Both the position numbers and the translations under genes were made by a program. A stretch of 64,000 bases of DNA, taken from Dermanyssus gallinae. Lineage: Eukaryota > Arthropoda > Arachnida > Mesostigmata > Dermanyssidae. The DNA is taken from the NCBI GenBank assembly GCA_003439945.1, contig QVRM01001424.1, positions 43,501-107,500 of the forward strand. Reading direction: 5' to 3'. Under the pieces are notes generated by a model. That model saw only the letters and a list, made by a program, of their open reading frames with translations, did not search any database and was not told the DNA's origin. Shown here piece after piece: positions 10,496 to 23,904 of this stretch; the stretch's first letter is position 1, and each line of letters begins with the position of its first letter.

Positions 10496-13400
10496 GGTGA
10501 GCGATTTTTTTGTTATTACAGAGATGTTGTAATGATAGGTAATAAAATAGTATAGAAAACGCAATTATGCCTTTATGCCTTAAAGCTGTGAGAAGGCCGG
10601 GACGCAGTGGAGCTGCCTGCTAATTCGTCTCGTTGTACAATTCTCTGTTGCGATTTTCGATGCAGGCAAACAAATTATTCTTTATTTCAAGTCTTGCAAT
10701 ATGTTTTTGGCAAACGCATTTTTTGGCTCCTACGATTGTTCATCGTCACGTCAAACAAAACGGCCAATAAAATTACTTTTTAGCGTGCAAATCACGTCGT
10801 TAGCCAACACAAGGTGGTACTTAACTCATGACGGAATGCAACATTGTATGTCTAAAACAAAAACTGCGTATAGTCATTGCAGCTCCCCTGCGGGACGCCA
10901 GCCGGTGAAGCCAGTCGTGGCTCGCTAAGAGCTTAACAATGGTACTTCAAGCTCTTCAACTAATTGTGCCATTATCAAGATAAACGGCTGCTCTCGTTGC
11001 GTTCTTGCGTCGTCTTCGACCTCACATATTCTGATCTGTGTGAGACGGTCCCGCAACAGCAGCGGCTGCTCTTAAATCTTCAGCAAAGTTTGCATCAGGA
11101 ATCCTTCCGCCAGACCACGATGTCTACACATGTAGAGAACGAAGGAGAATGACAGATGTTGGCAAACCACAGATATTCGTTGATTGCCTGCAGAGTACAA
11201 AGTCGCTCAAAGAGGCTTGGCAGGTCCTAATATGCCTTCACAGGCATATCTAGCCATCTGCTTATCGTCTGTCTAATGGTGAATCTACTACTACCAATTA
11301 GTCTGTCAATACCTGCTCAAAGGTACCTCGCCGCGAAAGCTTCGTAGTGACCCCTGCTCTGACATGTAAGTTGTTTTCTGTCTGATGTGACTGTCGTCAC
11401 TTCTAAGGCATCCTCTCGTTAACGTCAAGGATACATCTTACGACCATGAATGACTAAATTATTCGAGAGATTTTGAGTGCGTGAGAAAGAAACAAATGTT
11501 ACCACTTGCAAAACTGTTAAGGTGAATAATTTGGACTACATTAGTAGTAGTAGAAATGACGCCGCAATGTGGATACCCATACGTGTTTTGCACGTTTAGT
11601 CATGTAAAGGCATACTCTTCACAAAATTAACTGTATCGATAATTGATCCCATCGGTACCTAGTACACACGGTGCTCAGCCAAACCCTCTCAGTCTTCGCG
11701 CTTCAAGTAGTCGGGCATAAAAAAGCCAGCGGAAATTCCTTTGAAGTTATAGTTTCTATTTCCATTTAACCTATTTTGTTTTATAGACGTATGGCGTGTT
11801 TTAAATAGTTTCGCTGGAAGTGCTTACAAATGTATTTACACCCAACAGATGCATACTTCATGCATACATTTCTTGCGAACCATCATCTTGCGAGGACGCT
11901 CATCATTACCACCACCACCATCATCATCATACGTTTAGGGTATTCTTCAAGTTCTATAATCTAACCATGGGCAGTAGGCAACATTGCCTTCGTTCGCGAG
12001 TGTTTGTGCGCGTGTAATAGTGATAAATATTTGTCCTGCATTTCATTCGGCGGCACTGGCGGAGCGTCGTGAGCGGCTGTACACATGCAGGCCTGCTTCT
12101 CATCTGCCCAACCCCCGGCCTCCCAGAGGGAAATCTGCTGGCGGTGGAACAGCGGTGAGATAGGTTTCCTATTCCCGGTGGGTTCCTGCGTCACTGTGCA
12201 GCAGCCCATACATACCTACGCCCATACATACCTCGTATATATGTGCAAGCAGGGTGCATCGTTATGGCGCGAGAGAGAGAGAGAGACGGACGCGTGACCT
12301 TGATGGTAGCCTGTTCTGGCCCGGCAAAGTAGTGTGGACTCAGTTCCCCGTCATTGGTGATGGGCGCCAGGACAGAACAGCGTCCGTTTCCCGCTGACAG
12401 CAGGGAAACGCAGGCAGCCCGAACCAACGAACCGGCTCAATCCTCCAGGGTAAACTGGCGGCCTACAAACGCCGCGAAGTTAGCGTCCTTGGCCTCTCTG
12501 CTTGTTGCACCGTGCTTAGATTTGGCGGCGTCTTGTATAGTATACTGTACTAATATACAGCCAGCGTTCATATATCTGTCTGACTATATCTATCTATCTC
12601 TTTCGCGGGTTATACGCTCGCACCAAAGCCAAAATTGTCCTGTAGTACTTCGCTGTCCTTGACTAGGACCTCTAGACGTCGCGATGCCCTCTGATGGCGG
12701 TGTAGCTGTAAATAATAGAACCTCTTCGTGTATAGACGGACTACTGTGTTTGGTAAGTGTTACAACGCAGCAAAGAAGATTAAAAAGCTTTATTGTATCA
12801 CAATCAGTTTAGGTATTCGTGGGTGAAAAACAAACAATTACCATCTTATATATATATAGACAGACACGTGGTGGTTGTAATTATAGTGCGTATAAACCAA
12901 TTAGAAATCTTAATTTTAAATAAAACGCTTGAACTTATACGAGATCGCGTTAGCGTAACTGCATATCTTGAATTGCAATATACGTATAATCCGCTTAGTC
13001 AATAGCTGTAGCAACCAACAAAGATGAAATTTTACCAATAACATATAAAAGGATACAGATTAGAATTATGATGTGGTGTATCATAATGGTGCAATGTTGA
13101 GAAAAAGAAGTGTGCAGTAATCAAAACCGTAATATTGTGTAAATATACTCCCTGTTATTTGATATATGAAAATACCGCAGCGTTCACGACCCTATTACTA
13201 TTACCGCTTACCAATTTTGCCATGACTACAACTGTAACTAATCGAAGCCATCCTACATCGCATCAAAGCTCATTTTGTTTCTTCGTAATAACACAAAGCT
13301 GATGCTACCCACGCGTGATATTTGCACCACTGCGTATGCTTCTTACCTAAAACGCCGCCTTCACCGGCTCGGCGATACCTCGTAGCCAGTTCGCTGGCCT

Positions 13401-13740
13401 GCGTCCTGGCAGCTATAATACTTCTTCAAAAAGATCGACATTTAACTACGGCCCTTGCAGGCCACGGATTTCATCACGTTCTGTGCAACGTGGAGGATTT
13501 CCATGAACCACAGGACGAATGTCGATGCAAACAATACTGGAGTAAATATGATAGAATACCACGCCGCGGCATGCCCGGCGGTTCGGTCCATAGCAGAAGC
13601 GGCAAAACGCTGGGTTTAGTGTTATATTGAAACACTATGATGTAACATAAACACACTTAACCAGCCTGGATGTAAATAAAATATTCAATACACCTCCGAG
13701 ATGCATATCCGTCAATCCATTTATTTACCTACTAACACAG
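10496..13740. other. no gene seen
   Basis: Unique sequence, with a GC-richer patch at about 12.0-12.6 kb that holds a short GA repeat near 12270-12288 and a TATC repeat near 12580-12600. The frames at 12354-12662 and 13322-13630 (102 codons each) have no recognisable domain. I cannot support a gene here. Confidence 0.45.
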
Positions 13741-14570
13741 TACTACCCCTAGGTCAATCGTAACGTAGGGGGCTACCCAGGGCTTCGAAAGCGACCCGTT
13801 CGTCTGTCGCCATGGTTATCGTCGCCATGGCTTCGTTAACACAGCCGATAGGATCGACTGGCCTAGTTAGGCCTGCCAAGCTTAAGGCCGCCGAACTACG
13901 ACGGCCTGAAGGCGACTCGAAGCGATGCTGGTAACAATCGAAGCTACTGAGGACAGGCACATCATGAAGACGAGGTGTGCGTCGTTGCTAAGCAACAACC
14001 TTACCAACAGAAGCAACAGCAATCCGATGAACAACATCGGAAGGTCGGTCTGCAGAGCGTCCGTCTGTGTCACCCGTTGGGGGTGCTCGGGGGAATCGCA
14101 TTAACGTTATACGCTATATGTAATTACTGTCGCCGTCATTGTTGCTGCTGCTGTTGTTGTTGTTGTTGCTATTGTTGTTATGATTTTCACTGGCGTGGTC
14201 GTTGTCATCGAGCGAGGTGATGGCGGTCTTGGTGAGGGAAAGAACGGCTTCCTCAGGTACCGGTAACGGTGAAGTGCCAACCGGTGATCACACAGTGCAC
14301 AGCCTCATCTCACTTTACTTCACTTCAGCCCACCAGTTCCTCCGCTCCTCGATACAAAAAAAAACTCGACAAGCGAGCGGGCCCCAGCGCACCGGCGGCG
14401 CCCCCCCCACCTGCTACTGACACCGAACCGTGCGATGGCCTCGTGCCTTCGCGTATACACATACATATATACACAGATACACGAACACACAGCCACACAG
14501 AAGTAGATGGATGCGGGTTCAAATTGCATCTCGATGCTGGCGATCGTTCACCATCGCGCGACAGCATATA
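13741..14570. other. GC-richer block, no gene recognised
   Basis: Contains a GTT/GCT array and many short frames on both strands. None shows a known motif. Confidence 0.4.
14137..14182. repeat. (GTT/GCT)n triplet array
   Basis: About 15 triplets of GTT with GCT and ATT variants. Confidence 0.9.

Positions 14571-14573
<3 letters not shown>

Positions 14574-14602
<29 letters not shown>
14574..14602. repeat. (TA)n microsatellite
   Basis: About 29 bases of TA. Confidence 0.95.
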
Positions 14603-14603
<1 letters not shown>

Positions 14604-14638
14604 CCATCTACACTCGTATGCACACAAATATATACACA

Positions 14639-14641
<3 letters not shown>

Positions 14642-14689
<48 letters not shown>
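14642..14689. repeat. (TA)n microsatellite
   Basis: About 48 bases of TA, only 40 bases after the previous run. Confidence 0.95.
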
Positions 14690-14694
<5 letters not shown>

Positions 14695-15102
14695 CATCTG
14701 CATACACGTGCATACAAAGGATCAGAACAAATGTCTCTAGGCAAATAGAGGCAAAAAGCTATGCAATTAAGCAAATTGCCATTAAGATTGCATTTTTTAC
14801 AGATGATATCTCTATAGTGCGTTTTGTGGGAATGATCGCCAAACTATAGACAACTAATTACGAGTAAGATTGGAAGGTCGTCAGGTTCCTGCGAGCCCTT
14901 TTTGTTGACCAAAATATACGTCTTATAGCTCGACCTTCACGCATACCTTGAACAAGGCAGTGTCTACGTCTTATCTAACAGACAGCAGATATTAAAATAA
15001 TAAATACCGACGAAACCAAGTGCCGTAGCTGATCAAATTATAGTTAATTTCCAACACTTTTAAACGACACATTTTGTATGTACAACAATTAAGCTCTTAA
15101 AA

Positions 15103-15146
<44 letters not shown>

Positions 15147-15780
15147 CGCAAGTAATATCCATTTGCGCAAACGCACATGAATGCGTCTAGTATTATACGA
15201 CAAAAAAATTAATATTTATATACGACTACAAGGTTTTGATAGATATCTGCAAATATATAATGACGCTTTCGTGATACCACAATAACATGATAAAACTAAA
15301 AAAAAGTACGTTTTCTTGCTACGACAAAAAGAAACACTCACACACACACACTTTAATCTCAAAATATACTATATAGACACATGGCAATCTACGAGTCGTT
15401 ATATATAGGCACACAAGCAGGTAGTAGAGACAGTAAATACAGAACATCTTCGGTCTTCGGTCGAAGCTAGACCAAAGCCAAGTGGGTAATCTGACAGGTT
15501 GGATTACTGGATTATGATGTCCACCATCGGAGGACTCATTGTGCTTCACGTCGCCGATAGTGTGGGCCCTGTGTGAGCAGACGAGCAGAGAAGGACACGT
15601 GTTTGCCACGAGTCGGCGGGAACCGCCGTGACGGGATTTCCTTTTTGTTTCGTCACCGCTGCTAATTAGCTCGTTGCTGTCACTGCTCAGTTTCTTTGTT
15701 CGCTCGTTCCTGCCTCGTCATTTCGCTTAGCCATAACGGACGGCGTCGGTGGTTTCGACCGATCCAGGCCGGCGGCGGCG
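14690..15780. other. no gene seen
   Basis: AT-rich unique sequence with a TA run at about 15104-15145. A short hairpin-forming stretch at about 15448-15474 resembles one at about 37421-37452. Confidence 0.5.
15104..15145. repeat. (TA)n microsatellite
   Basis: About 42 bases of TA. Confidence 0.95.
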
Positions 15781-15900
15781 GCAACAACAACAACAACGAC
15801 GACAACTGCAACTCCAACAACAACAACAACAACAACTCCAACAACAACAACTCAAACAAAAACACCTCAAACAACAACAACAACTCAAACAAAAACACCT
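15781..15900. repeat. (AAC)n array, left part (interrupted by a retroposon)
   Basis: CAA/AAC triplets with recurring AACTC and AAAAACACCT variants. The same array resumes at 16237, so the DNA in between is an insertion. Confidence 0.9.
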
Positions 15901-16193
15901 ATTTTGTAGCGGCGGTGGCTTTGTAGCGGCGGTGGCTTAGGCGGCTAACGCACCGTTCGAAACGGGGCGTTGCCATGGCAACCACGGTTAGCAAAACATC
16001 GCTAGTTCGAGCCCTGGCCGTGCTGGTAGAATTTGTTGGACGTGGTTGTCATTGCCTTGCTGCTACATACCTCTGCTGGAGAAAGCCTATATAATTCCAG
16101 TACGAGAACGCGATGACGATAGATGCATTTAGACGCTATCGTGCCACAGGCAACTTAGCCCATTACGAGCGTCTAAAATGTAGTTGTCAGAGC

Positions 16194-16231
<38 letters not shown>
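15901..16231 (+). mobile_element. polyadenylated tRNA-like retroposon (SINE-like) with target-site duplication
   Basis: The stretch splits an AAC array. The 10 bases AAAAACACCT occur directly before it (15891-15900) and again after it (16232-16241), as expected of a target-site duplication from target-primed reverse transcription. Part of the duplication merges with the tail, so its length is uncertain. The insert ends in a 40-base A tract. Near its start, GTGGCTTAGGCGGCTAACGC (15922-15941) resembles a tRNA D-arm and box A. GTTCGAGCCC near 16002-16011 is a good box B, though the spacing is wider than in a tRNA. Just before the tail, TTTAGACGCT (16128-16137) and AGCGTCTAAA (16168-16177) form a perfect 10-bp stem. 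The first 35 bases hold a 17-base unit in tandem. No protein is encoded. A 7SL or mRNA origin is less likely given the tRNA-like boxes. Confidence 0.65.
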
Positions 16232-16236
<5 letters not shown>

Positions 16237-16237
<1 letters not shown>

Positions 16238-16292
16238 ACCTCCAACAACAACAACTCAAACAACAACACCTCCAACAACACCAACTCGTTTA
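16237..16292. repeat. (AAC)n array, right part
   Basis: Continuation of the array at 15781-15900 with the same CACCTCC and AACTC variants. Confidence 0.85.
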
Positions 16293-18840
<2,548 letters not shown>

Positions 18841-18906
18841 ACTACCATAACCACCACAGCAACAACAACAGCAGCAGCAGGCACAACAACAACAACGGCA
18901 ACGATT
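18841..18906. repeat. (AAC/AGC)n triplet array
   Basis: About 20 triplets, CAA and CAG with CCA variants. Confidence 0.85.
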
Positions 18907-19380
18907 GCCGTCGTCGTCCTCAAGTACAATATCCTGTTGTTATCGCTATTATTACTGAACAACACATAGAGCCCTCGCAAGCAAGAGAGCAGAGAAAGAC
19001 AGAGACGAAACGGAAAACAAAGAAAAGAAAGAGGCCCAGTCATGCGCAAACAGCATCGCTAGCGACCACAATAAACGGCACCGAACGCCGCCATCGAAAC
19101 GAACGAAACTTAATCCGAACGCGACGCGACAGGAACAGGACACTGCCATCTTCTTATTCCTCGTTATTTTCCTCCCTTTTTTTTTCGTCCATGGTTTTTC
19201 TCTTCCTCCACCTTCTTCTTTTGGCATTCATTGTCTGTATGTCCATCCGTCTGTCCGTTTGTCCGCCCGTCTAGAACTCTACCTACCTGTCTGCCTATAA
19301 ACGCTCTACCAGCAAGTAGTCAGACGCTGTCGCGGCCGCTAACCGTGAGTGAGTATGTGTCGCTCCGCTTTAGAGTTTCA

Positions 19381-19414
19381 CCTTGCGACCTCGTACGCGT
19401 ACGAGGTCGCGAGG
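19381..19414. other. near-perfect 34-bp palindrome
   Basis: The central 26 bases (19385-19410) are a perfect palindrome, each half reading GCGACCTCGTACG from its outer end. Three more base pairs match outside a single mismatch (19384/19411). There is no loop, so it could extrude as a cruciform or bind a dimeric protein. It sits in GC-richer DNA between an AAC array and a GTT array. Confidence 0.9.
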
Positions 19415-19555
19415 CTTGTTACTTACGCCGCAAAGTTCGCGCCGCGTGTAAACGCTTAAAGTTACACAATGTTTTTGTTCTGTTCTTGCTCTTTGTTTCT
19501 CTCTCTCTCTCTCTCTTTCCCTCGTATGGTTCTCGTGCGTATTGTCCTGATCATC

Positions 19556-19628
19556 GTCGGCCTCGTCGTTGTCGTTGTTGTCGGGTTGTTGTTGTTATTG
19601 TTGTCATCATTATCATCATCATCCTTGT
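19556..19628. repeat. (GTT/GTC/ATC)n triplet array
   Basis: About 24 imperfect triplets; opposite sense to the array at 18.8 kb. Confidence 0.85.
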
Positions 19629-19901
19629 TGCTGTATTTGTGCTGTAGTGACGGCGCAGGTCACGCGAGGTCGCCGTCAAACAGCTGGTTAGGTTGCTTAG
19701 CACACGTAGCGCCAGCACGAGCACCAGCGGTAGAGGTAATTAAGTGTGTTTACAGAGGTCGCTCACTGTAGTAGTCGCTCCATGGAACTGGAGCTCGATG
19801 GAGCTTTGCTGATGCTGCTGCCGCCGCCGCCGCCGCATATCTTGGTTGGTGTCGCTCGTGAGCATCAACGACGAGCGGACACCGAATTTATTTAACGACG
19901 T

Positions 19902-20190
19902 TGACAACAACAACAACAGCAGCAACAACCACAAAACAGAGTAACAACAACAGTAGCAGCAAGAACATCAGCAGCAACAACAATATCAACAACGACGACA
20001 GCGACAACAACAATATCAACAACAGCAGCAACAATAACAACGACAGCAACAACGACGACAACAACAACAACAACAATCAGAGTGATAACAACAACAACCA
20101 GAGTGACAACAACAACTAGAGTGACAACGACAACAAGAGTGACAACGACAGTAGCAGCAACAACAACAATAACAACAACAACAGCAGCAG
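19902..20190. repeat. long imperfect (AAC/AGC/GAC)n array
   Basis: Nearly 290 bases of CAA triplets with CAG, CGA and ATA variants. A higher-order unit (GAGTGACAACAAC-like) recurs at about 20080-20150. Long frames in it read as N, T, Q or V runs and are not evidence of a gene. Confidence 0.9.
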
Positions 20191-20345
20191 CAAGAACGGC
20201 AGGCAAATAAACTTAGCAGCGCCGTGTACTACGTATTACTACTACTCCTAAAACGACCGCCACACCATCGACTGATGCTGCTGCTGCTAGATGGTTAAGT
20301 ACCAGTGAGGAGGAACAGCCGTGTTTCGCCAAAGCACCGTCGGCC

Positions 20346-20389
20346 GCGCGGCCAACGAAATCTGTACGCGCGGCCAACGAAATCTGTAC
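20346..20389. repeat. 22-bp tandem duplication
   Basis: The unit beginning GCGCGGCCAACGAAATCT occurs twice in direct succession and without mismatch, indicating a recent slip or duplication. Confidence 0.9.
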
Positions 20390-20398
20390 GCGCGTAAA

Positions 20399-20636
20399 TC
20401 GTCTTCGTTGTCGTTCTTGTTGTTGGGCTTGGGGTGGTGGTGGTTGTTGTTGCTGCTACTACTGTTGTTGTCGTCGTTTTTGTTCTTAGGGTAGTTGTTG
20501 TTGTCGAGATAGTTGTTGTTGTTACGGTGGTTGAGTGCGGGGTTGTTGTTGTTGTTATGGTGGTTGAGTGCGGGGTTGTTGTTGTTGTCGTCGTCGTCGT
20601 TAAAGTTGTTGTCGTCGCCGTTAAAGTCGTTGTCAT
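20399..20636. repeat. (GTT/GTC/GGT)n array
   Basis: About 240 bases of GTT-type triplets. A 33-bp sub-unit containing GGTGGTTGAGTGCGGGG is repeated at about 20525-20590. Opposite sense to the AAC array at 19.9 kb. Confidence 0.9.
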
Positions 20637-20837
20637 GCCGTGGTGGACGTCGTCAGGTATCAGGTGTTTGCAGGCTTTATGAGGGTCCGCCACAGTCGCT
20701 GGCAGCACCCGTCTCGTATTTGGTTTTCTATGCAAGCGGCTCGCCATTTTAGTTATCGTCGTTCGGGCGACAGCAAAATACCAATATGTCCGCAACTGCT
20801 GGCTGGAGGATGCCGTGGCCGTAGGCAGCCACCGAAT

Positions 20838-20945
20838 CGTTGTCGAGTTGTTGCTGCTGTTGTTGTTGTTGTTATTGTTGCTGTTGTTGTTGTTGTTGTC
20901 ATTGTTGTCGTTGTCGTTATTGTTGCTGGTTCTCCCGTTGTTGCT
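20838..20945. repeat. (GTT/GCT)n array
   Basis: About 35 triplets of GTT with GCT and GTC variants. Confidence 0.9.
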
Positions 20946-21135
20946 GGCGTCCTCTTCAACTTCTTCTTCTCCTCCTCATTCGTCGTCTTGTTCTGTTTTC
21001 GGCTTCGCCTCCTGTCGAGAGATATCTGTTACGGCAGCTGTTGCATGACTGTATTTTTTTGCCAGTAGACCGAATGTCGATGACAGAGCTTTCTTCGACC
21101 GACACTTGGTGGTAATGTCGTTTGGTGCGGGTTGG

Positions 21136-21182
21136 TCGCGGTTGTTGCTGTTGTTGCTATGATTGTTGTTGCTGTTGTTGCA
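21136..21182. repeat. (GTT/GCT)n array
   Basis: About 15 imperfect triplets. Confidence 0.85.
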
Positions 21183-22299
21183 CTTGGTTACTCATGGTGA
21201 TGATGGCGCGCTGACGACCAGAATCACTGTGATGTGTTGCCGTTATTTGCGGGGAGCACTTACTTCAATGATGCGCCCGATGTGTAATGGCTGTCCACAA
21301 TCTTTCGTCGCTTACGAAGTGCACCACTATCCACACACGTACCGCATATACGTATACCGCAAAATAATCGGTCGTAACCACAAATGCATCCCAAGTCGAC
21401 TCTCCAAGATGTCATCGCCGGTTTGCCGTCATTAGTTAGTCGTATAAGAAGTGAAAGAAAAGAAGAAGAAGCGTACAGTTAGCAATGGGAAAAACGTTGG
21501 AATTTGACCGCAGATACGGTTGCTTAAGATAAATTACCAGCCTCCTCCCAGAGCCACGCAGTCGTTCACCACCGCATAAAGCAACAAATTAAAGGGCACT
21601 GCTCGAATGGTCTATGAAAATAATCAAAGTAATGCAGCACTCCACCTGAATAAGATGGTAACCTGGCAATTTACCTGCCTCTGCTTATATCTTAATATTA
21701 ATAATAATAATAATATTAACTATACGGTGTTAAAGATGTCTAAGTGTTATAGCCGTTCCAGATGCTTATCAAACTACAATCATTATAACTACTAATATAA
21801 AGTCCAACTTCAGTAGAACTAATTAAGGTTAGGACCATTTTACGAGATTACAATAGTGAGGATAGATGATGGTCGCAAACGCGCAAGGCAACACGTGTGC
21901 CGAGATATTCCGACAACTCAGAGAGACGGTTCATCTAGAAGAGGACGGGTTAGAGCTGCAAAAAGTTACAAAAAAATAGAACAAGCGCTCTAACTCATAA
22001 ATAAAAAATGCAAGGTAAGGAGTAGGAGCAGTTTTCGCAAATAACTTAACGTCTAAATACTAGTCCCAAATGCTACATCTGCGATAAAGCCTAACTAAAT
22101 ATGTGGTCAATGGCAAATACAGAGCAAGCATTATAGAAGTACGCCAGGCGCAGAAAGTACCACCGGTAATCAAATAAAACAATCGGCTTCAGAGACAACA
22201 AGCTTCAGAGACCAAAATACTTTGAATTGGCAAAAACCGGAAATAAAAAGAAGGCCGGGAGACCAATCCTACGAACCAAAAGCCCTATACACAACCAGG
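21183..22299. other. no gene seen; possible flank of a retroelement
   Basis: Unique sequence. From about 21.85 kb the composition becomes similar to the retroelement relic that follows, so its 5' part may extend here, but I recognise no ORF1 motif. Confidence 0.35.
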
Positions 22300-23541
22300 G
22301 ATGATGAACATTTTCCAGCTCAACCTAAATAGATGGGGGGTGGGGAGCAGCCATGACCTCATTGTCTCGACGCACCCTCACAGGACAGATTACAAAATGG
22401 CATCCCCCTATCCAACCGCAGGTAGACATGCATGATGATAGTCAGGGATAGAGCTGATTGAAGGAGAACGACAGAGACGCCTCTCCCACGGCTTCGAAGT
22501 AATGCCAAAGTAGTGCCGAGCCTGGGGGGTGGGGAGGAATCCGGGTTTAGTGGGTTTGCGAGTCTCACTCTAGTCACGCAGGCTGCTAGTGGCGCATGCG
22601 CATCATGCATTCCTGAAACCTCCCAGAAAAAAAAGTTCAACCTAAATAAATGCGTAGCCGCACATGTTCTCCTGAATGTGCCACAACCCCCATCCGGCGA
22701 GCAGCAGCAGGCGTCCAATGAACACTATAGCTGACTCAATTGTGCTCGATGCGTTGCCGATTTGGGACAAAGCCGTGCTTAAGTGGGGCTTAAAGACGCC
22801 TAGGGTGGACACGCCGACAACTGGAAATCAGGGTTATTTTTTTATATGGGATGTTTGGAAACGCTAATGCACTATCGGTACTGGCAAGCAACAGCACCTA
22901 GTGTGGGACTTTCACTTACTTAAAACCTCAATCCTCCCCACCCCCCACAGAGTTTGAAATTGTGTGGCACTGCTTCGAGACCGTGGAAGGGGAGCCTCAT
23001 GCTCCACCGGATGAGTCGAGCCGTTCTACGGAGGGCTAAATTGTTATAACCCCTTGTAGGGCACCCTCATATTGACCACTTAATGGCACCTGCGTGGAAA
23101 TCAGGGTCTGCCGAACGGTATCAGCCACTGCCTATACCTTGGTCATCGCCAGACTTGTACCCTAGTCTGGCGATAAATAAAATACACAATCAAAAGGCCA
23201 TTACCATACGTGCCAAGAGAGAAGAAGAAATGATACGGGGACGAACCCAGGCCCAATTGAGCCAGTAATTGATGAGCTTAAGGTCCTGCAGCAAAAATGG
23301 ATGACCACTGCTCAGTCGCGCGTGGACGCAGCGGCGGCTGATATCAGACATTAATAGACATAGTGTAAGCGGAGGTAGGGCGACACGAACTACTACGCTG
23401 ACCATCTGACACACTCAAGTGATAAGCGGCCGTGGCTACAGCCAACATCACCTGTGTTAGATAGGCAAGGCCGCGAGGGCTGCCTGCCTCGCATGCAATG
23501 CCACAGCGGGCGACAGTGCTGAGCACACCGTCTACCAATGC
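22300..23541 (+). pseudogene. R1/jockey-like non-LTR retrotransposon relic
   Basis: Three pieces of an ORF2-like protein can be read on the plus strand. (1) Near 22312-22375, IFQLNLNR..SSHDLI resembles the first strand of the endonuclease domain in R1/jockey-type elements (usual ILQxNLNRxxxAHDLL). (2) Near 22634-22680, KFNLNKCVAAHVLLN is a second match to the same motif, so two element starts or a duplication are present. (3) At 23485-23541, CLAC followed by AEHTVYQC gives the C-x2-C-x7-8-H-x4-C zinc-knuckle pattern typical of the C-terminus of these ORF2 proteins. The endonuclease core and the whole reverse transcriptase expected between (about 2.5 kb) are missing or unreadable and stops are frequent. 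It is dead. A SINE copy follows within 35 bases. Confidence 0.55.
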
Positions 23542-23572
23542 AAACGGCTATTAGCAAAAAAGTAAAATTTTC

Positions 23573-23738
23573 GGGCTGACCCTCAGTCAAGATTTAACGT
23601 CCACGGAACTGTTTTTCACATTGCTTCATAGACGGACCCCCATAAATACAAATGTGCAACGGTGGGGCTCGAACCCGCGCACCTATGTGTCTCCTCCGGT
23701 TGCGAGGCGCAGACTTAGGCCACCACGCCGCCGGGCTC
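23573..23738 (-). repeat. tRNA-derived SINE family A, copy 1
   Basis: Read on the minus strand, the repeat starts GAGCCCGGCGGCGTGGTGG and has a box-A-like GTGGCCTAAGTCTGCGCC. About 35 bases later comes an intact box B, GGGTTCGAGCCCC. The body then contains TTTATGGGGGTCCGTCTATG and ends ...GTCAGCCCGA. The same order of features occurs at 45854-46018 and 54931-55085. The 5' and 3' ends of the tRNA-like part do not pair as an acceptor stem, so it is not a working tRNA gene. Confidence 0.8.
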
Positions 23739-23904
23739 AACCGAACGCTACTAGCATGGAACATGATTAAACTAATGCTGGATTCTGAAGGCAAACGGAC
23801 GCTCGACGACTGAGAGAAGAGTCACCGAACGAGAACGACCACCACACGACCACAGGGAGGTCAGTCGACTGGCTACGCCTGAAAGCAACACCTAGAAGAA
23901 TATA

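Noticed and set aside
20080..20150. CRISPR-like regular repeats (GAGTGACAACAAC units)
   Set aside because: Units are adjacent microsatellite variants without unique spacers, in eukaryotic DNA.
20295..20795. 166-codon minus-strand open frame
   Set aside because: Most of it is threonine translated from the GTT array; no other phase-specific signal.
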